Assembly: GCF_000331305.1 (NCBI RefSeq)
Contig: NZ_KB217478.1
Coordinates: 1,053,366-1,117,365 of the forward strand
Length of the DNA stretch: 64,000 bases
Source of the DNA: Calothrix sp. PCC 7103
GTDB lineage: Bacteria > Cyanobacteriota > Cyanobacteriia > Cyanobacteriales > Nostocaceae
Direction of reading: 5' to 3'
Shown: piece after piece, positions 21,199 through 29,311 of the stretch
Numbering within the stretch: the stretch's first letter is position 1
Layout: every line of letters starts with the position of its first letter
Notes under the pieces: generated by a model
Databases searched by the model: none
Seen by the model: the letters and a program-made list of their open reading frames with translations, nothing else
What the model was told of the DNA's origin: nothing
Program-made: the position numbers and the translations under genes

Positions 21199-21986
21199 AT
21201 TGCACCGAGATTAAAAAGAACGAATTTGTAGGAAAAGTATATCTTGTTGGTGCGGGTCCTGGTGACCCTGGATTATTTACGCTCAAAGGGAAAACGCTGC
21301 TTGAATGCGCGGATGTGGTAATTTATGATGCCTTGGTGAGTCCGCAAATTATCGCAATGATTAACCCACAAGCAGAGAAAATTGATGCAGGAAAGCGCAA
21401 AGGTAGGCATTCGCTGTTACAAGAAGAAACTACGCAGTTAATGATTGAGAAAGCGCAGTCAAATGCTATTGTTGTGCGGTTAAAAGGTGGCGACCCGTTT
21501 ATTTTTGGACGTGGTGGCGAGGAAATGGAGGAGTTGATAAATGCGGGAGTGTCTGTAGAAGTTGTGCCCGGTATTACATCAGGTATAGCGGCGCCTGCTT
21601 ACGCGGGTATTCCTTTGACTCACAGATTATATAGTTCATCAGTAACGTTTGTCACAGGTCACGAAGCCGCAGGTAAATATCGTCCTGCTGTAAATTGGCA
21701 AGCGATAGCCCACGGTTCTGAGACAATAGTGATTTACATGGGCATTCACAATTTAGCTTATATAGTTGACGAATTAGTAGGGGCAGGTTTGAGTAAAGAA
21801 ACACCCATTGCTTTAGTTCGTTGGGGAACACGTTCTAATCAAGAAGAGTTAATAGGTGTACTCGAAACTATTGTTGAGCAAGTTGATAAAACTAAGTTCG
21901 AGGCGCCTGCTATTGTGGTAATTGGGGCAGTAGTTCAACTGCATTCTGTTTTAACTCCTGATGTTGGTATTAATGCGACAACGTGA
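21195..21986 (+). CDS. cobA: Uroporphyrinogen-III C-methyltransferase
   Basis: This SAM-dependent enzyme methylates uroporphyrinogen III at C2 and C7 to precorrin-2, the entry step to siroheme and cobalamin. The 263-residue product has the family signatures VYLVGAGPGDPGLFTLKG near the N-terminus, VVRLKGGDPFIFGRGGEE around residue 95, and GITSGIAAPAYAGIPLTHR around residue 125. It is the single-domain form, without the CysG oxidase/chelatase half. That fits the separate chelatase gene just upstream, which overlaps it by 4 bp. Its 3' end overlaps the convergent glycosidase gene by 52 bp. Confidence 0.95.
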   Translation: MNCTEIKKNEFVGKVYLVGAGPGDPGLFTLKGKTLLECADVVIYDALVSPQIIAMINPQAEKIDAGKRKGRHSLLQEETTQLMIEKAQSNAIVVRLKGGDPFIFGRGGEEMEELINAGVSVEVVPGITSGIAAPAYAGIPLTHRLYSSSVTFVTGHEAAGKYRPAVNWQAIAHGSETIVIYMGIHNLAYIVDELVGAGLSKETPIALVRWGTRSNQEELIGVLETIVEQVDKTKFEAPAIVVIGAVVQLHSVLTPDVGINATT

Positions 21987-23032
21987 GGTACTGGACGAGG
22001 AATATAACCAACTAACGATTTTCCTTCCATTGCTAAAGAAGTACTGGCGCCAGAGTCTAGCATTACAGCATTTTGTAATCCTGCTTTTACGAGCAGAATT
22101 GCTAAATTAACAGAATCAACAGGTTTTGTAGAAACACCAATTGTTGGAACTCCTGTTTTACTTATGCCCCAAAATGCTCTGTGACGTGCAACATCCGCAC
22201 CATAAAGATTTTTAAAGCTACTTGCAACGCTAGGTTGACCGTTTTTGACCAAAAAGGCGCCTGCAACAAAAGCATCAGTAACATCTGCCATTTCAGCTTG
22301 GATACCAGCGAGAGTATTATGCTTGTCTGGGTCAAATTCAATATAGCGAGCTTTACGAGGACTAATTAATACTAAAGGTCGTCCCGTGAGCTTTTTGTTT
22401 TCGCCATTGTTACCAGGAATAAATTGATTATTTACCTGGCTTAAAACTGGCCCAATCATTACATTGGAAGTTAAGTATTTTAGGGAGAAGAAAGTTCCAT
22501 CTACTGCGGCAATAGCGTTTGTACCACTTTTCGCTAAAATTTCTGGCACTTGATACCGACTATCCGCGTGGATAGTTATTGGTTTACCACCAGAGATAAG
22601 AATTAATGAAACATTATCGATAGTTATTTCTGTTTTTTGGACGGGACTGTTGAAATCAAAATCTAAGTTGAAAAAAGGAGAAACTGCTTGCTTCCAAATT
22701 TGAGTATAAAGACGCAGTGGTTTTTCAATAGTGACTGTATGTAAAGTTATATTACTACCGATAATTGTAATCAAGTTTTGAATCAAAGAATTTGATTCGT
22801 TAAGCACAGTAGGCATTTCGGGAGCAGATACTAAGCGAGCAATTGGTTGGAGACCGAGATTAGCGTTGCATGTATTTGAAGTAACTTTTGCAGATTCAGC
22901 GACACATAAATTTGGAAATAACAGAAATATTACGGTTAAATAGTATGCGGTAATAAATCGTTTCTTTTTTTTATGAAGACGGAAATCAAGTGTTTCGTTT
23001 GGTGGAATGCATTTTTTAGGAATTAACGTCAT
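21935..23032 (-). CDS. Secreted phosphodiester glycosidase family protein (NAGPA-like)
   Basis: The 365-residue protein has a basic N-terminus and a hydrophobic segment (about 26-46, RFITAYYLTVIFLLFPNLCVA) that looks like a signal peptide. The C-terminal two thirds match the NAGPA/DUF2233 phosphodiester glycosidase fold: IAAVDGTFFSLKYLTSNVMIG, VARHRAFWGISKTGVPTIGV and the conserved ending VMLDSGASTSLAMEGKSL. Members cut GlcNAc or related sugars from phosphodiester linkages in wall or exopolysaccharide; the substrate here is unknown. The 3' end overlaps the convergent cobA by 52 bp, which is unusual but involves the conserved tails of both proteins. Confidence 0.85.
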   Translation of the reverse strand: MTLIPKKCIPPNETLDFRLHKKKKRFITAYYLTVIFLLFPNLCVAESAKVTSNTCNANLGLQPIARLVSAPEMPTVLNESNSLIQNLITIIGSNITLHTVTIEKPLRLYTQIWKQAVSPFFNLDFDFNSPVQKTEITIDNVSLILISGGKPITIHADSRYQVPEILAKSGTNAIAAVDGTFFSLKYLTSNVMIGPVLSQVNNQFIPGNNGENKKLTGRPLVLISPRKARYIEFDPDKHNTLAGIQAEMADVTDAFVAGAFLVKNGQPSVASSFKNLYGADVARHRAFWGISKTGVPTIGVSTKPVDSVNLAILLVKAGLQNAVMLDSGASTSLAMEGKSLVGYIPRPVPHVVALIPTSGVKTECS

Positions 23033-23275
23033 ACTTCCTTTCCAGAGATTTTCGATTGTGTAATCGTAATTACTCTGATTTATAAAGATGGCATTAATAC
23101 CCTAAAATTTTACTGTTAAGAGGTAACGATGATAAATGTAAGAAGAGCTTAAGTGTTACGAAATGTGGGTTTGGTGCGTAACGCTACAATATTATAAATT
23201 ATAAGATTGTAGTTGGGTTACGCAAAGCCTCCACCCAACCTACGTTTTATTTACAAGGGGTGGATGTATGTTCAT
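23033..23275. repeat. Intergenic inverted repeat of the GTAGGTTGGGT family
   Basis: The stretch contains GCGTAACGCTACAATA (about 23178) and, after a short AT-rich loop, TTGTAGTTGGGTTACGCAAA, then CCTCCACCCAACCTACG. Two nested complementary arms are visible. A related copy lies at 25.66-25.70 kb. This is a dispersed intergenic repeat common in cyanobacteria; no gene is seen. Confidence 0.6.
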
Positions 23276-23677
23276 TTAATGTGTTTGGCATACTCCTACT
23301 TGATTAATAAAACCATTACAGTGAATTCTCCTTCGTCTTGAATTTTCTCCTCCTCTGTTTCTTTCAGTATTATTGTTTTCTCTGTCACGTTCCCTATCAT
23401 TTCTATCGCGTTCATTGATACCATCTCTGTCGCGTTCTGTATTATTTCTATCGCGTTCATTAGTACCGTCTCTGTTGCGTTCTGTATCTCCTGTACCGCG
23501 TTCAGTATTACTATCTCTATTCCGTTCAGTGTCGCTCCTTGTTGGGGTTGCAAACGGTTCTTGTGTAGAGAAAGGATCGTCTTGCGGTGTTCGCCGTTGA
23601 GGTGGGTTTCGGAGATTACAGCCTGCAAGTAAACACTGAGTTACAATTAGATAAAAGACTATAATTCGAGTCCTCAA
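23276..23677 (-). CDS. Putative lipoprotein with charged ER-x-RD repeats
   Basis: The 133-residue product has a lipoprotein signal: MRTR, a hydrophobic run and a lipobox LLAGC with Cys20. The mature part is extremely polar. Residues about 45-115 consist of some nine degenerate repeats of the pattern (N/T)ERxRDxx (for example DTERNRDGTNERDRNN), then RRRRIHCNGFINQVGVCQTH with two further Cys. It should be an extended, highly charged, probably disordered chain anchored to a membrane. The underlying DNA is a tandem repeat, so the copy number is probably variable. A second 110-codon frame on the same strand overlaps it and looks like a shadow. Function unknown. Confidence 0.6.
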   Translation of the reverse strand: MRTRIIVFYLIVTQCLLAGCNLRNPPQRRTPQDDPFSTQEPFATPTRSDTERNRDSNTERGTGDTERNRDGTNERDRNNTERDRDGINERDRNDRERDRENNNTERNRGGENSRRRRIHCNGFINQVGVCQTH

Positions 23678-23802
23678 TTGGTGGTACCTTCTACAATCAA
23701 TTTGGTTTAGATGCTTCTATTGTGAATAAAAAGATTGAGAACGGCACAAAATTTTCCAGTTTTCTTAAAGGATTTTTTATTAGTAGTTATTTGATGGATA
23801 AT

Positions 23803-24022
23803 AGAGTGCTGAGTGCTGAGTGCTGAGTTAGGAGTTAATAGTTATAAGTGCCTTGTCATGCTGAACGTAGTGAAGCATCTATATAATGTATCGAAATAAC
23901 TTATCGAAACTTTAAAGATTCTACCCTGCGGGAAAACTCCGTTTACGCTACGCTCAGAATGACAATTTAATATCTTCTTTAACTCCTAACTCCTAACCAT
24001 ACTCAGCACTCAGCACTTTCTA
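23803..24022. repeat. Nested inverted-repeat (MITE-like) element with GAGTGCT heptamers
   Basis: The left arm has three GAGTGCT heptamers (23804-23824) followed by GAGTTAGGAGTTAA. The right arm is the complement: AACTCCTAACTCCTAACC, then ACTCAGCACTCAGCAC up to about 24017. Inside, TGTCATGCTGAACGTAGTG (about 23857) faces CTACGCTCAGAATGACA (about 23948). The whole ~220 bp is therefore a nested palindrome between the lipoprotein and the amidase genes, built from the same REP-like core seen elsewhere in the window. Confidence 0.75.
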
Positions 24023-24025
24023 CTC

Positions 24026-24838
24026 TTAGACAAAGACTCGATGTTGAAGACTGGGCATTTGGCGCCGCACTTGTTCGAGTCGAGAGGGGTTAATTTCAGC
24101 GATGGCAACACCAGGTTTTTCGCCTGCATCTGCTAGAATACCTCCCCACGGGTCTATAATCATTGCATGTCCATGCGTTTGGCGCCGTGCGTAGTTAATG
24201 CCAGTTTGGGCAGGGGCAATAACATAACAAGTGTTTTCAATAGCTCGCGCTTGCAGCAAAACTTGCCAATGGTCTTTTCCTGTAAAAGCCGTAAATGCAG
24301 CAGGTACAAACAAAATATCTGCTCCTTGGTGCGACAGGTAGCGGTAAAGTTCAGGAAAACGAACGTCGTAACAAACCGAAAGCCCAATACAACCAAGTTT
24401 CTCTGTAGAACAAACTTGAGGTAGTTCGGTACCTGCCATTACTGTACTGGACTCACGATATGTATTACCGTCAGGAACGTTTACATCAAAAAGATGAACT
24501 TTACGGTAACGACTTAGTTCTTGCCCGTTGGAGTCAATAAGCAAAGCTGTGTTGTAAACTTTGCCTGAGTCGGTAGGAACAGGAAAGCCGCCGCCTAGGA
24601 TAGCTATTTGATAGCGTTGCGCCATCGTTTTGAGGAACTTTTCAGTTTCGAGTGCGATATTATCACTCTGGGAAAGCTTGTCACTTTCTTCACCCATAAA
24701 CGCGAAATTTTCAGGCAAACCCACCAACTGGGCGCCTTGATTTACAGCTAAATCAATAAATTCCTCAGCCTGAGCCAAATTTGATTGGACATCAGGCACA
24801 CTTGTCATTTGAATAGCAGCGGCTAAATAAGACTTCAT
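24026..24838 (-). CDS. Nitrilase-superfamily amidohydrolase (Nit1/omega-amidase-like)
   Basis: A carbon-nitrogen hydrolase of about 270 residues with the Glu-Lys-Cys triad. Counted from the start chosen here, these are Glu43 (GLPENFAFMG), Lys113 (YRKVHLFDVNVPDG) and Cys156 (IGLSVCYDVRFPELYR). The pattern YRKVHLFD...CYDVRFPE is that of the Nit1/Nit2 branch, which deaminates the deaminated-glutathione or omega-amide type of metabolite. I chose ATG 24838 (MKSYLAAAIQM); ATG 24853 adds five residues. Cytoplasmic, monocistronic. Confidence 0.9.
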   Translation of the reverse strand: MKSYLAAAIQMTSVPDVQSNLAQAEEFIDLAVNQGAQLVGLPENFAFMGEESDKLSQSDNIALETEKFLKTMAQRYQIAILGGGFPVPTDSGKVYNTALLIDSNGQELSRYRKVHLFDVNVPDGNTYRESSTVMAGTELPQVCSTEKLGCIGLSVCYDVRFPELYRYLSHQGADILFVPAAFTAFTGKDHWQVLLQARAIENTCYVIAPAQTGINYARRQTHGHAMIIDPWGGILADAGEKPGVAIAEINPSRLEQVRRQMPSLQHRVFV

Positions 24839-25050
24839 AGATTCGATTAACAACAGTCAAATAACGCAGAGCGCGATTTATCAAACTACTATCATCACTC
24901 AAAAAAGTCACTAATTCATAAGAAATCAGGAATTAGGTATGAAGTGTTGAGTATTGCTCTATTCCTTATTCTCTATTCCCCATTACCCATTAAGTGTTCC
25001 CCGAATTACGTTAATTTTGTTATAAAGCCCTGATAATACTGGTAAAAAGA

Positions 25051-25641
25051 GTGGATACGTCAATTTTAATCAAAACTTTTGTTGCTGTGTTTGTGCTTGC
25101 CGATGCAGTGGGTAATATCCCTATACTTTTGGTGCTGACTAAGGGAATGGAAGCAGGGCAGAGAAGTAAAGTCATTGACAAAGCTGTTACTGTCGCAATT
25201 GCTGTCTTATTACTGTTTGCGTTTGGTGGGAAGCTTATACTGGGCTATTTAGATGTTAGCTTTGCATCGTTACGGGTAGCAGGAGGGTTATTGCTGCTTT
25301 TGATTGCGCTACAAATGCTCCAAGGTAATTTAGATACACCAGTAGTTGAAAAAGAACGCGATATCGCCATTACTCCCCTAGCTTTACCATTACTAGCAGG
25401 ACCTGGAACACTGACAACCGTCATGTTACTAATGGCAGAATCACCAAGTCCACACATCAGCGTAATTGTTGGCATTATCGCAGCAATGTTTGTCACCTGG
25501 CTAATATTAAGACTCGCCAACAATATCGACAAATTTATAGGCGCCGAAGGTGAGGTTATTATCACACAAATTCTAGGCTTCTTACTAGCCGCCCTAGCAA
25601 TAGAAATTGGTAGCCAAGGCATAAGAGAACTATTCTTCTAA
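25051..25641 (+). CDS. MarC-family integral membrane protein
   Basis: The 196-residue protein begins at GTG and is almost entirely hydrophobic, with about six predicted membrane segments. Family signatures are FVLADAVGNIPILLVLTKG near the N-terminus, the RVAGGLLLLLIALQMLQG segment, and the ITPLALPLLAGPGTLTTVML motif near residue 110. MarC/UPF0056 proteins sit in the inner membrane; despite the name, a role in multiple antibiotic resistance has not held up and the function is unknown. No clear operon partner. Confidence 0.9.
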   Translation: MDTSILIKTFVAVFVLADAVGNIPILLVLTKGMEAGQRSKVIDKAVTVAIAVLLLFAFGGKLILGYLDVSFASLRVAGGLLLLLIALQMLQGNLDTPVVEKERDIAITPLALPLLAGPGTLTTVMLLMAESPSPHISVIVGIIAAMFVTWLILRLANNIDKFIGAEGEVIITQILGFLLAALAIEIGSQGIRELFF

Positions 25642-25662
25642 CAAAACTTAACAAAATTTAAC

Positions 25663-25735
25663 AACGTAGGTTGGGTGTAGCGACAGCGTAACCCAACAAA
25701 ACCAACTGGCAACGGATGTAACGGATGTAACGGAT
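25663..25735. repeat. Dispersed repeats: GTAGGTTGGGT hairpin and GTAACGGAT units
   Basis: AACGTAGGTTGGGTGTAGCG and ACAGCGTAACCCAAC (25661-25696) form an imperfect hairpin of the same family as at 23.2 kb. CAACGGATGTAACGGATG followed by TAACGGATG (25709-25735) is a run of the 9-mer also found at 18.4 and 32.2 kb. The rest of the gap to 25890 includes TGTCATGCTGAGGAACGAAG (about 25789), the REP-like family. Confidence 0.65.
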
Positions 25736-25890
25736 GATTTATACCGCAAACGGATAAAATACCAACTTCTGTCATGAGTCGTAAACTGTCATGCTGAGGA
25801 ACGAAGCATCTTAAAAATTTCGGCTTGTTTTAAGAGTAAATTTATAACCCGTTTTTACTATATAAACAAATAAAGATTAATAGTTATTAA

Positions 25891-26187
25891 ATGATGCAAA
25901 AAACAATACCAGCACATCTAATCAGCACTTACCAATTAATAGAGTATGCCTTTCCCCAAGGAATCGAGGAGCATAACTACTTTCCTCTGCTATCATTACT
26001 GTACGAACACATGTCCGACCGTAGTTTGGCACAAGTAATCGCTGAATATACAGGTAAGAATTATTACATTGTGTTAAATGAAGTTTATCGAGTTGGAGAA
26101 ATGGAAACATCTTCTTCTAATATTAAAGACTCTATCATAAAAAAATTTATGGATTGTGGCTATGAAAAGTGGTTATCCGAAGAATAA
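25891..26187 (+). CDS. Small conserved-looking protein upstream of HigA-like gene
   Basis: I do not recognise a named family with confidence. The 98-residue product (MMQKTIPAHLISTYQLIEYAF...) is mostly helical, soluble and mildly acidic, with no Cys and no signal peptide. The segment YFPLLSLLYEHMSDRSLAQVIAEYTGKNYYIVLNEVYRVG looks like a folded core. Its last 26 bp overlap the start of the HigA-like gene in another frame, so the two are co-translated. It does not resemble the HigB/RelE toxin that would be expected there. Start at ATG 25891 or the adjacent ATG 25894. Confidence 0.7.
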   Translation: MMQKTIPAHLISTYQLIEYAFPQGIEEHNYFPLLSLLYEHMSDRSLAQVIAEYTGKNYYIVLNEVYRVGEMETSSSNIKDSIIKKFMDCGYEKWLSEE

Positions 26188-26575
26188 TAATGCTTATATA
26201 GAATTGTTAAAAGGTTTTCCACCTCGTCCTATAACTTCTCATGAAGAGTTTGTTGCTACGCAAAAAGTAATTGATTCTTTAATAGATAAAAAAGGTCAAC
26301 TGACACGCGATGAGCAAGACTACCTGAATATTTTAGGTACTATTGTTTATGAATATGAGGAAAAACAAGTCAAAATACCAGATATTTATGGTATTGATTT
26401 GCTTAAGGCTTTATTATCAGAATTAAATTTAAGTACTAAAGATTTAATCCCAATTTTTAAAACGGAATCGCATGTATCTAATGTATTAAATGGCAAAATA
26501 GATTTAACAGTTGAAGATATTAGCAAACTTGCCAATTTTTTCAAAATTTCACCCGCTGCTTTTGTGAAAAAATAA
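26162..26575 (+). CDS. HigA-like antitoxin / XRE-type regulator
   Basis: The 137-residue product (start ATG 26162; GTG 26156 adds two residues) has the HigA layout. An N-terminal helical part (LLKGFPPRPITSHEEFVATQKVIDSLIDKK) is followed by a C-terminal helix-turn-helix of XRE type: GIDLLKALLSELNLSTKDLIPIFKTESHVSNVLNGKIDLTVEDISKLANFFKISPAAF. Such proteins usually neutralise a HigB mRNA interferase encoded directly upstream and repress the pair. Here the upstream overlapping gene is not HigB-like and no HigB frame is visible downstream, so this is either an orphan antitoxin or part of an unusual pair. Confidence 0.8.
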   Translation: MKSGYPKNNNAYIELLKGFPPRPITSHEEFVATQKVIDSLIDKKGQLTRDEQDYLNILGTIVYEYEEKQVKIPDIYGIDLLKALLSELNLSTKDLIPIFKTESHVSNVLNGKIDLTVEDISKLANFFKISPAAFVKK

Positions 26576-26617
26576 TGAACTATTAATGCCGCTAGAATCA
26601 CTTAATTTTTTTTACTA

Positions 26618-26806
26618 AGAGGATGTTTGAAAAGTGTCTGTAAATGTCATGCTGAGGAACGTTAACGCAGTTTTACCGCAGGGTAGCATCTCAGTATATG
26701 GGCTAAACCCTAGATTCTAGCCTGCGGCAAATGCTCCGCATTACGTTCCGCTGCGCTCCACTCAGAATGACAATTTATACCTTATTTGACTTTTCAAACA
26801 ACCTCT
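26618..26806. mobile_element. MITE-like element with 18-bp terminal inverted repeats
   Basis: AGAGGATGTTTGAAAAGT at 26618-26635 faces ACTTTTCAAACAACCTCT at 26789-26806 (17 of 18 pair). The 189-bp unit has no coding capacity. Inside, TGTCATGCTGAGGAACGTTA (about 26646) faces CTGCGCTCCACTCAGAATGA plus CA (about 26750-26772), the REP-like core, again nested. Size, inverted ends and lack of genes fit a non-autonomous transposable element mobilised in trans. Confidence 0.8.
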
Positions 26807-26982
26807 AAACTTTCGCACCATCAGATGGCGCCAGTCTATAAAAATAAATTTCTATTTGTATTGTAGAATTTGGTACAAAAATATTATAAGATGTGCAGTA
26901 AGTCTAAGGCTATTTAAGATCGATTTACGAAATTTTGGTTTTATGTAGCAGTTAGATTAATTTGTAAAAATGCGCTAACCCT

Positions 26983-27002
26983 AGACGCGATAAATCGCGT
27001 CT
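26983..27002. repeat. GACGCG/CGCGTC palindrome directly upstream of sbcD
   Basis: AGACGCGATAAATCGCGTCT lies 11 bp before the sbcD start codon. It is followed by CTAC, like the copies at 11350 and 30211. It occupies the place where a ribosome binding site would be, so it has probably altered the 5' untranslated region of sbcD. Confidence 0.85.
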
Positions 27003-27013
27003 CTACATTACTT

Positions 27014-28324
27014 ATGATTAAAATTCTTCATTTATCTGATATTCATATGGGTAGTGGGTTTTCCCACGGACGTATTAATGCGGAAACTGGTTTGAATACG
27101 CGCTTGGAAGATTTTGTTCGCACGCTTTCGATGTGTATTGACCGTGCGATAAATGAGCCTGTTGATTTGGTAATATTTGGTGGTGATGCTTTTCCAGATG
27201 CTACTCCTCCACCTTATGTACAAGAAGCGTTTGCCTCACAGTTCCGGCGCCTAGTCGATGCCAATATTCCTACTGTATTATTAGTGGGCAACCATGACCA
27301 ACATTCGCAGGGAATAGGAGGCGCCAGCTTATGTATTTACCGCACGTTGGGTGTGCCCGGTTTTATAGTTGGTGATTCAATAGCTACACATGTAATTCAA
27401 ACTCGCAGTGGCCCAGTACAAATAATTACACTCCCTTGGTTAACTCGTTCAACATTGATGACACGTCAAGATACTGAGGGAATGTCACTTTCGGAAGTTA
27501 ACCAATTATTGACTGACCGTTTGCGTGTGGTTATTGAAGGTGAAATTCGTCGTCTTGACCCTGATATACCTACGGTACTTTTAGCACACTTGATGGCAGA
27601 TAATGCAACGCTTGGCGCCGAACGTTATTTGGCTGTTGGTAAAGGTTTTACGCTGCCTTTGTCGTTATTAACACGCGATTGCTTTGATTATGTGGCATTA
27701 GGACATGTTCACCGTCACCAAAATCTAAACAAACAAAATAATCCACCCGTTATTTACCCAGGTAGTATCGAACGAGTTGACTTTAGCGAAGAGAAGGAAG
27801 ATAAAGGCTATGTAATGATTGACTTGGAAGCAGGAAATGCCGAATGGGAATTTTGTCCTTTACCCGTAAGAGTCTTTCGGACTATCGAGCTTGATGTTTC
27901 AAAAGCTGAAAATCCTCAAGCAGCAATATTTAAAGCTATTGCCAAACATGATAATACTGATGCAGTAGTCAGGTTAATCTATAAACTCCGTTCTGAGCAG
28001 TTGGATTTAATCGAAACTTCTGCATTACATGAAGCTTTAAGTTCTGCCCACACTTACAGCATTCACCCTGAATTAATTAGTCAACTTGCACGTCCACGTG
28101 TTCCTGAGTTAAACGCAACTCACAGCATCGACCCTATCGAAGCGCTGAAAACCTACTTAAATAATCGTGAAGATTTGAAGGATATTTCTACAAAGATGCT
28201 AGAGGCTGCCCAAAATTTACTGTTAGAGAATGAAGAAGATTGGTTGATTAATGATAATCATAATCCTCCCAAACCGCATCAACTACCTGCGATAGATAAG
28301 GATACGCAATTAAAACTACTGTAA
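27014..28324 (+). CDS. sbcD: SbcD-type nuclease subunit (metallophosphoesterase)
   Basis: SbcD/Mre11-type Mn2+-dependent nuclease, which with the SMC-like ATPase SbcC processes hairpins and DNA ends. The 436-residue product shows the metallophosphoesterase motifs in order: Asp9 and His11 (HLSDIHMG), the GGD motif (DLVIFGGDAFPD), GNHDQH near residue 95, and GHVHRHQN near residue 235. A capping domain follows. No sbcC lies next to it in this window. The palindrome just before the start leaves no obvious Shine-Dalgarno sequence. A general phosphoesterase of the DNA repair group is the alternative. Confidence 0.85.
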   Translation: MIKILHLSDIHMGSGFSHGRINAETGLNTRLEDFVRTLSMCIDRAINEPVDLVIFGGDAFPDATPPPYVQEAFASQFRRLVDANIPTVLLVGNHDQHSQGIGGASLCIYRTLGVPGFIVGDSIATHVIQTRSGPVQIITLPWLTRSTLMTRQDTEGMSLSEVNQLLTDRLRVVIEGEIRRLDPDIPTVLLAHLMADNATLGAERYLAVGKGFTLPLSLLTRDCFDYVALGHVHRHQNLNKQNNPPVIYPGSIERVDFSEEKEDKGYVMIDLEAGNAEWEFCPLPVRVFRTIELDVSKAENPQAAIFKAIAKHDNTDAVVRLIYKLRSEQLDLIETSALHEALSSAHTYSIHPELISQLARPRVPELNATHSIDPIEALKTYLNNREDLKDISTKMLEAAQNLLLENEEDWLINDNHNPPKPHQLPAIDKDTQLKLL

Positions 28325-28664
28325 GTTCAAAAAGTTTAGGGTTTAATTTCTTACCACAGAGGCACAGAGAACACAGAGTTTTCTTTGTGCCTTTGTGTTC
28401 TTTGTGGTTAATTCTTTAACTATCTCCTGCTTAGTGGGAACAATACATAAAGTTGATCCCCCCAACCCCTAGGCTACTACACACATCTGTGATTGCTTCT
28501 TATTTTCCCTCTTTGCGGTTTATTTTTTTTACGAACCGCAAAGTACGCAAAGAACGCGAAGAAAGAGAAGAAAAGTTACTTTTAGGAACTTGTGTGTACA
28601 CCGTAGACCCCTAGGGGGGATTCAAAGAAGTCTGTGTTATTGATTTAAGTAGGAACTAGCAAAA
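28325..28664. repeat. Intergenic stretch with two hairpin repeats
   Basis: TTACCACAGAGGCACAGAGA followed by ACACAGAG (about 28352-28379) faces CTTTGTGCCTTTGTGTTCTT and TGTGGTTA, a hairpin that can act as a transcription terminator after sbcD. Further on, CTCTTTGCGGTTTATTTTTT faces ACGAACCGCAAAGTACGCAA plus AGAACGCGAAG (about 28510-28562). Both are dispersed cyanobacterial repeat types. No gene seen. Confidence 0.6.
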
Positions 28665-29099
28665 ATGTTAAAAGTATCAAAGATAGTATCTGCCGCGATA
28701 ATTGCTACAACACTAGTACTAGGTATAAGTAATGACCCTAGCCCAACACTCGCCCAAACTTGTGCATCAAAATGCGGTCGGCGCCCACTTCAGTTTGTTC
28801 CAGGGCAATTAGTTAGAATTGAAGTAGTAAATAGAACACCGCGTGTGTTAGCATTACAGAAGAGTGAAACCTCTAATTCAATAGCGATACAGCCCAAGCA
28901 AACCATAATATTCCAGCAAGTACGTTTGACCGAGCCAAATATTTCTTTACTGTTTTGGGATGATACCGGACGCTCATTGAGTGCATCTTTACAAAAGATA
29001 AATGCAGCAACTTTACGTGTAGAGTTAAAACCAAATTGGCGCCAACCAGGGGATCGCTCGGTTTATATGCGCGATGATGGAATGATCAACGTTCTGTAA
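28665..29099 (+). CDS. Small secreted protein of unknown function
   Basis: The 144-residue product starts MLKVSKIVSAAIIATTLVLG and has a clear Sec signal peptide, probably cut after SPTLAQ (about residue 31). The mature part has two close Cys (CASKCGRRP), a beta-rich central region (RIEVVNRTPRVLALQKSE, SIAIQPKQTIIFQQV) and a C-terminal WRQPGDRSVYMRDDGMINVL. It looks like a small beta-sandwich periplasmic or cell-surface protein. I do not recognise the family. Preceded by AGGA about 10 bases before ATG. Function unknown. Confidence 0.75.
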   Translation: MLKVSKIVSAAIIATTLVLGISNDPSPTLAQTCASKCGRRPLQFVPGQLVRIEVVNRTPRVLALQKSETSNSIAIQPKQTIIFQQVRLTEPNISLLFWDDTGRSLSASLQKINAATLRVELKPNWRQPGDRSVYMRDDGMINVL

Positions 29100-29311
29100 A
29101 CCATAAATCATCTTGTGAAATTATCTTGTTAGTTTATATTGTGGAACAGGCATTCCCACCTGTCCCACATACAAACATAAATGTAAAAATTTATGTCGAT
29201 TTAGTATTTTAGTATATCTGACCTAATTGAATTGTTGTTTAATTATTAGTTGCTGATTTATAGCATTGGTAGAAAAAATCAAGGCAAGCTAAAATCTAAA
29301 TTATATATTGA
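29100..29311. repeat. Short intergenic region with GTGGAACAGGC hairpin
   Basis: TGTGGAACAGGCATTCCCAC followed by CTGTCCCACAT (about 29140-29170) is a dispersed repeat whose ends (TGTGG.ACAGG / CCTGTCCCACA) pair into a hairpin, a likely terminator for the preceding secreted protein. The remaining sequence before recJ is AT-rich and shows nothing else. Confidence 0.55.

Noticed and set aside
21100-21200. Possible cobalamin riboswitch near the siroheme genes
   Set aside because: No leader of sufficient length and no B12-box-like motif; the chelatase and cobA genes overlap by 4 bp.
23296-23628. 110-codon second frame overlapping the repeat-rich lipoprotein
   Set aside because: It lacks a signal peptide and arises from the same tandem DNA repeat; the lipobox frame is more credible.
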